Assembly: GCA_018240065.1 (NCBI GenBank)
Contig: JAFEGH010000006.1
Location: 1 to 64,000, forward strand
Direction: 5' to 3'
Source: Verrucomicrobiota bacterium
Lineage (GTDB): Bacteria; Chlamydiota; Chlamydiia; Chlamydiales; Rhabdochlamydiaceae
Length of the DNA: 64,000 nucleotides
Shown piece by piece: positions 58,207-64,000 of this stretch. The position numbers were made by a program, and so were the translations under genes. The stretch's first letter is position 1; each line of letters opens with the position of its first letter. The notes beneath the pieces are model-generated. The model had not been told where the DNA came from. It searched no databases and saw only the letters and a program-made list of their open reading frames with translations.

Positions 58207-58878
58207 ATGCAGCATTCGCTTACGCAGAAGGAACGCCAGCGATTATCGGAAATGATGCTTTGGGAGTCTAAGGCCAGACAAAAGGGATTCCGCAGCATCG
58301 CCGGTGTCGATGAGGCAGGAAGAGGACCTCTAGCGGGTCCAGTCGTTGCAGCGGCATGCGTGCTGCCCGAAGGCGCTAATATCGAAGGTATCGACGACAG
58401 CAAAAAACTCCTTCCCTCCGAACGGTATCGAATTTTCCAGCAATTAGTTTCCCTTGCCGGGATTGATTACGGGATCGGAATTGTCGACGCGATCATCATC
58501 GACCAGGTCAATATCCTGCAGGCGACCTTCCAGGCCATGATCGCTGCGATCTCCCGTCTCTCGCTTCAGCCTGATTATATCCTTGTCGACGGAAATAAGA
58601 TGCCCCCGACGCATCTTCCTGGAGAAGCTATCGTCAAAGGGGATAGCCGTTCCCAATCGATCGCTGCCGCTTCGATTCTCGCCAAAGAGACCCGAGACCA
58701 CCTGATGAACGTCTATCACGAAGAATGGCCGGAGTATGGCTTCGATTCGCATAAAGGCTACGCTACGAGGGAACATCTGATGGCGATTCATAAGTACGGC
58801 CCTTGCGCCATCCATCGCATGAGCTTCGAGCCGCTGAAGTCCCTTAAGAATAAAGAAACGCAGACAGCTTTTTTATAA
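58207..58878 (+). CDS. rnhB: ribonuclease HII
   Basis: Removes ribonucleotides from DNA. The 223-residue protein has the catalytic start IAGVDEAGRGPLAGPVVAA (Asp and Glu), DDSKKL, and the later DGNKMPP and KGDSRSQSIAAASILAK motifs. It begins right after the terminator. Confidence 0.96.
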   Translation: MQHSLTQKERQRLSEMMLWESKARQKGFRSIAGVDEAGRGPLAGPVVAAACVLPEGANIEGIDDSKKLLPSERYRIFQQLVSLAGIDYGIGIVDAIIIDQVNILQATFQAMIAAISRLSLQPDYILVDGNKMPPTHLPGEAIVKGDSRSQSIAAASILAKETRDHLMNVYHEEWPEYGFDSHKGYATREHLMAIHKYGPCAIHRMSFEPLKSLKNKETQTAFL

Positions 58879-58891
58879 GCGCTCATACCCC

Positions 58892-58921
58892 TTGACTTGC
58901 TTAGATTTGTTAAATTATAAC
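58892..58921 (+). promoter_or_regulatory. candidate promoter of yicC-gmk
   Basis: TTGACT at 58892-58897 and TATAAC at 58916-58921, 18-base spacing, 26 bases before the yicC start. Confidence 0.55.
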
Positions 58922-58946
58922 TTTCACAACTGACTAAAGGATTTCC

Positions 58947-59834
58947 ATGATCAAAAGCATGACCGCCTATAGCAGAGCCAGCGTCAATTCTCCGCTTGGG
59001 CGCTTTGTCGTCGAGATCCATTCGGTCAACCGCAAGATGCTTGACATGTCGCTCTACCTGCCAAAAGACCTGCTGCGCTTCGATATTGAAGTGCGCAAAT
59101 GGCTGGGCAAGTTTCTCGAACGCGGACAGGTCACCCTGCGATTGACTCTTCAGAGCGAGGGGGTTGGGGGAAAGCTCTTTACGAACACTCTCACTCAGCT
59201 GAAGAACCTCAAAGAGGGGTGGGAAAAGCTGTGCATTGAACTCAATTACGACCCGCATAAAATGGTCGATCTTCCCTTTTTGGTGAACCAGCTGCAGTCT
59301 TCCCCGGCTTCCGATTCCAAGGAAGAAGAGGAGGCGATCAAGTCAGCGCTGAAGCAAGCCGTCGACAGCGCGCTCCAGGACTTGATGCAAATGAAAGAGA
59401 CGGAAGGCAAAACGCTTGTACTGGATATTCAGAAGCGGCTAAAGATCATCGAAGAGAATATCTCTGCCGTCGAGCTCAAAAAAGAATTGCCCCTGGTCCA
59501 CTATCGAAACAAATTAATGGAAAGGCTCAAAGACGTCGGGCACCTCCATGGAGAGGCGGAAGAGAGGATCGCACGCGAGGTCGCTCTTCTTGCTGAAAAG
59601 ATGGATGTGACCGAAGAACTCGTGCGGCTCAAGGCCCACATCGAGCAGTTCCGCCACCATCTCTTCTCTCCGGAGAAAGCTGTCGGCAGAACGCTTGACT
59701 TTTTGACCCAGGAGATGCACCGTGAAATTAACACGCTTGGATCCAAGTCATCCGACAGTGAAATTTCTCTTTATGTCGTGAAGGTCAAGAGCGAGTTGGA
59801 CAAGATCCGGGAACAGGTTCAAAACATAGAATAG
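58947..59834 (+). CDS. yicC: YicC/YloC-family endoribonuclease
   Basis: The 295-residue protein starts MIKSMTAYSRAS, a YicC hallmark, and has the C-terminal LDFLTQEMHREINTLGSKS segment shared by the DUF1732 region. Family members are RNA endonucleases of RNA turnover. As in many bacteria, it directly precedes gmk (two bases between). Confidence 0.94.
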   Translation: MIKSMTAYSRASVNSPLGRFVVEIHSVNRKMLDMSLYLPKDLLRFDIEVRKWLGKFLERGQVTLRLTLQSEGVGGKLFTNTLTQLKNLKEGWEKLCIELNYDPHKMVDLPFLVNQLQSSPASDSKEEEEAIKSALKQAVDSALQDLMQMKETEGKTLVLDIQKRLKIIEENISAVELKKELPLVHYRNKLMERLKDVGHLHGEAEERIAREVALLAEKMDVTEELVRLKAHIEQFRHHLFSPEKAVGRTLDFLTQEMHREINTLGSKSSDSEISLYVVKVKSELDKIREQVQNIE

Positions 59835-59836
59835 AT

Positions 59837-60430
59837 ATGGCGCAAAAATTATTAGGCAACCTACCCAAGGGGTTCGTTTTTATCCTGAGCGCCCCTGCCG
59901 GGACGGGCAAAACGACACTAGTGAGGATGCTGTCTCAAGAATTTTCTTGCGTTGTAGAGAGCGTTTCCTGCACGACCCGCCCTCCGCGTCCAGGAGAGGT
60001 GGATGGGCGGGACTATCACTACCTGTCCAAGGAAGAGTTTGAAGGAAAGATTCGTCAAGGGGATTTCCTTGAATATGCCGAGGTGTTCGGGTATTATTAT
60101 GGGACTTCGCGCGCCTACGTAATGAAGCAGCAGGAGATGGGCAAACACGTTTTCCTTGTAATCGACACACAAGGAGCCATGCAGCTTAAAAAGAAGCAGT
60201 TTCCCGCGGTGTATATCTTCCTTAGCCCGCCTTCTCTTCAGGAACTAAAAGACAGGCTCGTCAAGCGAAAGACAGAGAGCATGGAAGTGATCGAAAAAAG
60301 GCTTTCCTGGGCCAAAGCTGAAATTGAGATGGTGGCCCACTACGACTACCATATCGTCAATGACAGTTTGAACCAGGCCTACACGATCCTGCGCAGCATC
60401 GTTATCGCTGAAGAGCACCGTGTGATTTAG
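59837..60430 (+). CDS. gmk: guanylate kinase
   Basis: Phosphorylates GMP to GDP. The 197-residue protein has the P-loop APAGTGKTTL (usual form GPSGAGKST), the GMP motif SCTTRPPRPGEVDGRDY and the lid RKTES. The small gene for a possible omega subunit follows 119 bases later. Confidence 0.95.
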   Translation: MAQKLLGNLPKGFVFILSAPAGTGKTTLVRMLSQEFSCVVESVSCTTRPPRPGEVDGRDYHYLSKEEFEGKIRQGDFLEYAEVFGYYYGTSRAYVMKQQEMGKHVFLVIDTQGAMQLKKKQFPAVYIFLSPPSLQELKDRLVKRKTESMEVIEKRLSWAKAEIEMVAHYDYHIVNDSLNQAYTILRSIVIAEEHRVI

Positions 60431-60549
60431 AATTAACATAAGGCATTGTTTTAGCAGAGGTTGCGAATCGGGAAACTAAAGCGAGCATCTCGCAGAAGCA
60501 GTTAACTGAAGTAACTCATGCTTGAATCAAGCCAATAAAGGAGATCCGA

Positions 60550-60792
60550 ATGAAAGAGTATCTGACTACAAGAGACCAGCTTACGAATCAAAGCTTGCGT
60601 GGATTGTTCAAGAACAATTTCGAGCTGGCCAATCAGGCGATCAGACTGGCCCGTTTCTACATTAAATCCGGACATGAAGTGTCGATGGGAAAATTGCTCA
60701 ATGAGATCAAACGCAACCCAAGCGAACAGTACCTCAAAGACCTCCAGAAGATGGAAGATGAGGATGAAGATTCACAAGGCGACAAGGAATAA
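60550..60792 (+). CDS. small protein in omega-subunit position (80 aa)
   Basis: This 80-residue acidic-tailed protein lies between gmk and metG, as CT031 does in C. trachomatis. The segment NNFELANQAIRLARFY resembles the NRFELVLLAARRARQ core of RNA polymerase omega (RpoZ), and gmk-rpoZ is the standard order in many bacteria, so it may be a diverged omega. AAGGAG precedes ATG 60550. Function not proven. Confidence 0.7.
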   Translation: MKEYLTTRDQLTNQSLRGLFKNNFELANQAIRLARFYIKSGHEVSMGKLLNEIKRNPSEQYLKDLQKMEDEDEDSQGDKE

Positions 60793-60797
60793 TTCGG

Positions 60798-62834
60798 ATG
60801 CACCGGAAAGTCCTGATCACCTCCGCACTCCCTTACGCTAACGGACCGCTGCATTTTGGCCATATCGCCGGCGCTTATTTGCCCGGCGATTGCTTTGCGC
60901 GTTTTGAAAGGTTGAAAGGGAATGATGTCCTTTACATCTGCGGATCGGACGAGTACGGGATCGCGATCACATTAAGCGCGGAGATGGCAGGACGGACTCC
61001 CAAAGAGCACGTCGACATGTTTCACGAGATCAACAAAAACTTCTTCAAGCAGCTCAATTTTTCCTTTGATCACTTTTCCCGCACGACATGGCCCGGCCAT
61101 GTCAAGACCACTCAGGAGTTTTTCAAGGACCTGCTGGCAAACGGATACATCGAAGAGAAAGTCACCGAGCAGCTCTACTCGGAGAGGGACAATAAGTTTC
61201 TCGCGGACCGCTATGTCACAGGGACCTGTCCCAAGTGCGGATTTGCTGAGGCAAGAGGCGACGAGTGCCAGAAGTGCGGCGCCAGCTATGAGGCCACCGA
61301 CCTCATCAACCCTCGATCAAAACTGACAGGTTCGCCCCTGGTGCGTAAACCGACTAAGCATTGGTTCCTGCGCTTTGATCTTTTCAAAGACAAGCTCACC
61401 GACTGGATTTCCAAAAAACCGTGGAAGTCCAACGTCGTCAATTTTGCCAAAGGCTACATCGACGAGCTCAAACCTCGCGCGATCACTCGCGACATGGAGT
61501 GGGGCATTCCGCTCCCTCTTCCCGGCACGGAAGGCAAAGTGCTCTATGTCTGGTTCGACGCTCCTATTGGGTACATCTCGGCAACCCAGGAATGGGCCCA
61601 GCTTCACAACAAGCCCGATGCATGGAAAGACTACTGGCTCGACCCCAAGACCTACCATGTCCAGTTCATCGGCAAGGACAATATCCCTTTTCACGCCGTC
61701 TTCTTCCCTGCGATGATCATGGGGCAGAACAGTCCCTACAAAATCGTCGATGACCTTCCCGCCAATGAGTTCTACAACCTGGAAGGGCGCCAATTCAGCA
61801 AATCGGACAACTGGACCATCGACCTCGAAAGATTCTTCAAGCAGTTTACTGCGGATCAGATCCGCTATGCGATCGCTTCGAACGCCCCCGAAAGCCAGGA
61901 CTCTGAATTCACCTGGAAAGATTTTCAGTCGCGCTGCAATAGCGAACTGCTTGGAAAATACGGCAATCTGGTCAACCGCACGCTTGTCTTCGCCTATAAT
62001 AACTGCGAGCGCAAAATTCCCGAGCTCAAACATCTGCACGAACAGGATCAGCAATTCCTGGACCAGATCCAGAAGCTCGCTAAAGACGCTGAAGAGGCCT
62101 TTTCCAATTTCCGTTTGCGCAAAGCCTCCCAGGTCATCATGGAACTGGCGCAGCTTGGCAACGTTTACTTTGATGCGAAAAAGCCCTGGATCGCCAATCG
62201 CAGCGCTCTTACGCACCAAGACATGTTCAATACCATTGGCTGCTGCATCGAATGCCTGAAGATCCTTGCCCTCATCTCTTTCCCGATCATCCCAGAGACC
62301 GCGGAAAAGGTCTGGAAGATGCTTGGCTTCCCGATGCCGCTTGCTCAAGCAAAATGGGATGAAGTGGTGATCACAGCGCTTGAAACCGGCCAAGTCCTGC
62401 CGGAACCCCAAATTTTATTCACAAGGGTGGAGGACGACGTGATTCAAGATGAGATCGAAAAACTCAAGAAAATGAAAAGCGCCCCCGCTCCCGGCAAAGC
62501 TGTCTCCAAAGAACAGATCTCGATCGACGACGTCCGCAAGGTCGACCTCCGCGTAGCCAAGATCCTCCATGTCGAGCGAGTCCCCAAATCCAAGAAAATG
62601 CTTAAGCTCACTGTCGATCTCGGCACCGAGCAAAGAACCATCCTCTCCGGCATCGGTGAGAAAATGGACGATGTGACCCTTCTTGTCGGCAAACATGTCG
62701 CTGTCGTCGCCAATCTCAAGCCTGCAGTCCTGATGGGGATTGAAAGCCAGGGGATGATCCTTTCCGCCGAAACCGACGAGGGGTTCGAGCTTCCCCACTT
62801 CTATAAAGCCAAAAGCGGCGCTGAAATTCTCTAA
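60798..62834 (+). CDS. metG: methionyl-tRNA synthetase with C-terminal tRNA-binding domain
   Basis: Charges tRNA-Met. The 678-residue protein has the HIGH-type motif PYANGPLHFGHIAG, a zinc knuckle (CPKCG ... CQKCG), the KMSKS-type QFSKSDN and, from about 570, a Trbp111/EMAP-like OB domain (VDLRVAKILHVERVPKS, GIESQGMILSAE). Many small bacterial MetRS lack the last domain. Ends before a palindromic repeat; starts six bases after the omega-like gene. Confidence 0.96.
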   Translation: MHRKVLITSALPYANGPLHFGHIAGAYLPGDCFARFERLKGNDVLYICGSDEYGIAITLSAEMAGRTPKEHVDMFHEINKNFFKQLNFSFDHFSRTTWPGHVKTTQEFFKDLLANGYIEEKVTEQLYSERDNKFLADRYVTGTCPKCGFAEARGDECQKCGASYEATDLINPRSKLTGSPLVRKPTKHWFLRFDLFKDKLTDWISKKPWKSNVVNFAKGYIDELKPRAITRDMEWGIPLPLPGTEGKVLYVWFDAPIGYISATQEWAQLHNKPDAWKDYWLDPKTYHVQFIGKDNIPFHAVFFPAMIMGQNSPYKIVDDLPANEFYNLEGRQFSKSDNWTIDLERFFKQFTADQIRYAIASNAPESQDSEFTWKDFQSRCNSELLGKYGNLVNRTLVFAYNNCERKIPELKHLHEQDQQFLDQIQKLAKDAEEAFSNFRLRKASQVIMELAQLGNVYFDAKKPWIANRSALTHQDMFNTIGCCIECLKILALISFPIIPETAEKVWKMLGFPMPLAQAKWDEVVITALETGQVLPEPQILFTRVEDDVIQDEIEKLKKMKSAPAPGKAVSKEQISIDDVRKVDLRVAKILHVERVPKSKKMLKLTVDLGTEQRTILSGIGEKMDDVTLLVGKHVAVVANLKPAVLMGIESQGMILSAETDEGFELPHFYKAKSGAEIL

Positions 62835-62849
62835 AATTTCTATTTCTAC

Positions 62850-62909
62850 TCAAGCAGCTTCAAAACTTGGATTCGGGCAACGCAAATCCAAGTTTTGAAG
62901 TTGCTTGGG
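62850..62909. repeat. palindromic repeat element, copy 2
   Basis: A 25-bp stem (start CTCAAGCAGCTTCAAAAC, end GTTTTGAAGTTGCTTGGG; two G-U pairs, otherwise perfect) with the loop CGGGCAACGC. It shares its arm core with the element at 37406. It lies between the convergent metG and recD genes and may act as a bidirectional terminator, although no T-run follows. Confidence 0.75.
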
Positions 62910-62946
62910 TATCACTTGATCCAGGTTCGATCACTCTAGTCTTTAA

Positions 62947-64000
62947 TCAAATAGTCGCCAGGCTTTCAGGAATTCTTGAAACAGGTTTTGGGGGCAAGAA
63001 CTGGCAGAGGGCATTTTTAAGGCCTGTGTGCCTCTTCAAAACTTCTTCATTGCGGATGGCGATTGCCAGCGCTTTTTTTGTGCCGACGAACACGACTCTT
63101 TTTTTGCCCCTTGTCAGCCCAGTGTAGAGCAGGTTGCGGAAGAGCAGCTTGAAATGGGACGTGTGCACAGGGATAATCACGCAGGGGCACTCGCTGCCCT
63201 GGTATTTGTGGATCGAGACGGCATAGGCTAGGACCAGCTCGTCCATCTCGATGAAATCGTAGGGCACGATCTTACCGTCGAAGACCACTTTCAGCGTCTG
63301 TTCGCTTAAATCAATTTCGATGATCTTGCCGACATCCCCGTTGTAGACCTCTTTTTCATAGTTGTTGCGGATCTGCATCACTTTGTCGCCCACATGGAAA
63401 CAACGTCCCATGCGGAAGAGGGGGGTGGGGGAGGGGTTGAGCTGCTGCTGGAGGACCGTGTTGAGGTTTTCGCTGCCGATCAGGCCCCGTTTCATCGGAG
63501 AGAGCACCTGGATGTCGTCAAAGCGGTGGAAGCGGTGGGATTTGGGAAGGCGGTGCGCCACAAGGTCGACGATGATTTTCACGAGCTCTTCGGGGTCTTC
63601 CGCTTCGATGAACTGAAAGTCTCCGCGCGGGTTGTAAGTTAGATCGGGGAATTCCCCCTGGTTGATCCGGTGGGCATTTGTAATGATCATCGAGCCCGCC
63701 GCCTGGCGGAAGATTTTCTTGAGCTGGATGACACCCACTCGCTCCGATTGGATGATGTCTTTGAGCACGTTGCCGGGGCCCACGCTTGGCAGTTGGTCGA
63801 TATCCCCGATAAAGATGGCCCTGGCCTCCGAAGGAATCGCCTTGAGCAGGTGGTTCATCAGTTGGGTGTCGATCATGCTCGCCTCATCGACGATGATCAG
63901 ATCGCAGGAGAGCGGATTGTCTTTGTTGCGCTTGAACTTCCCCGTCGCAAAGTCGATCTCAAGTAAACTATGGATCGTCGACGCCTTCTTCCCGGTGATC
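62947..64000 (-). CDS. recD: RecD2-like DNA helicase (partial; 5' end outside window)
   Basis: A SF1B helicase reading from beyond the right edge to 62947. Visible: GKKASTIHSLLE motif region, Walker B LIIVDEASMID, IGDIDQLPSVGPGNVL, RQAAGSMIITNAHRIN and the C-terminal VSIHKYQGSECP with LLYTGLTRGKKRVVFVG. The order and the lack of visible recB or recC suggest the RecD2 (stand-alone) type. About 351 codons are present. It converges on metG, as in C. trachomatis (CT032-CT033). Confidence 0.92.
   Translation of the reverse strand, partial: ITGKKASTIHSLLEIDFATGKFKRNKDNPLSCDLIIVDEASMIDTQLMNHLLKAIPSEARAIFIGDIDQLPSVGPGNVLKDIIQSERVGVIQLKKIFRQAAGSMIITNAHRINQGEFPDLTYNPRGDFQFIEAEDPEELVKIIVDLVAHRLPKSHRFHRFDDIQVLSPMKRGLIGSENLNTVLQQQLNPSPTPLFRMGRCFHVGDKVMQIRNNYEKEVYNGDVGKIIEIDLSEQTLKVVFDGKIVPYDFIEMDELVLAYAVSIHKYQGSECPCVIIPVHTSHFKLLFRNLLYTGLTRGKKRVVFVGTKKALAIAIRNEEVLKRHTGLKNALCQFLPPKPVSRIPESLATI

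Noticed and set aside
60431..60549. Gap between gmk and the small gene inspected for a tRNA
   Set aside because: No cloverleaf, no TTCGA arm with matching acceptor. Probably a leader region.
61317..62411. 364-codon minus-strand frame opposite metG
   Set aside because: It lies fully inside metG, has no own signals and resembles no family. It is a codon-bias shadow of a strongly supported gene.

Overview
The window reads as a chromosomal segment of an environmental chlamydia (order Chlamydiales/Parachlamydiales; Waddlia-, Estrella- or Parachlamydia-like), not a Chlamydiaceae pathogen. The main evidence is gene order. The run rpmE2-prfA-prmC-ffh-rpsP-trmD-rplS-rnhB-(yicC)-gmk-small ORF-metG-recD at 52.7-64.0 kb matches, from memory, the Chlamydia trachomatis order around CT022-CT033. 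The run tilS-ftsH...pnp-rpsO...tadA at 41.0-52.4 kb matches CT840-CT844. A citrate synthase next to mdh, many lineage-specific genes and eukaryotic-like repeat proteins are features of the larger environmental chlamydial genomes. No species can be assigned from the sequence alone.

Layout. 0-5.3 kb: 3' end of a 5S rRNA and its terminator, a CysQ-like phosphatase, a small basic protein, a DMT-family transporter and a large protein with a SopB/IpgD-like Cys-X5-Arg phosphatase signature. 5.3-15.5 kb: mdh-gltA, an unknown gene, a Lpg1974-type outer-membrane protein, a membrane protein, a FAD oxidoreductase, an MBL hydrolase, hflX, radC and marC. 15.6-19.5 kb: an accessory patch with two tandem paralogous leucine-rich-repeat proteins and 1.3 kb of AT-rich sequence with no convincing gene. 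19.5-31.4 kb: mtaB with a coupled unknown gene, an oversized GlgA-like protein divergent from glgB, ligA and two unknowns. 31.4-41 kb: miaB, rplM-rpsI, a Ppx/GppA protein, a thioesterase, an M32 carboxypeptidase, a SpeD-like proenzyme, a PAP2 phosphatase and lptF-lptG. 41-52.7 kb: tilS, ftsH, a GH18-like protein, an Inc-like protein, pnp, rpsO, a coiled-coil protein and tadA. 52.7-64 kb: the translation, SRP and RNA-processing cluster ending in recD, which runs off the right edge.

Functional themes are translation and tRNA modification (mtaB, miaB, tilS, tadA, trmD, prfA, prmC, several ribosomal proteins), RNA turnover (pnp, yicC, rnhB), envelope biogenesis (lptF, lptG, the porin-like protein), glycogen metabolism (glgA-like, glgB) and partial TCA metabolism (mdh, gltA). 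Between these conserved blocks lie candidate host-interaction genes: the SopB-like phosphatase, the LRR pair with an F-box-like N-terminus, the long GlgA-like protein, the GH18-like protein and the Inc-like protein. I saw no CRISPR array, intact insertion sequence, phage module or recognisable tRNA.

Start codons were re-chosen where a Shine-Dalgarno sequence or family length favoured an internal start. Gene-family names come from recognising motifs by eye; no database search was possible.
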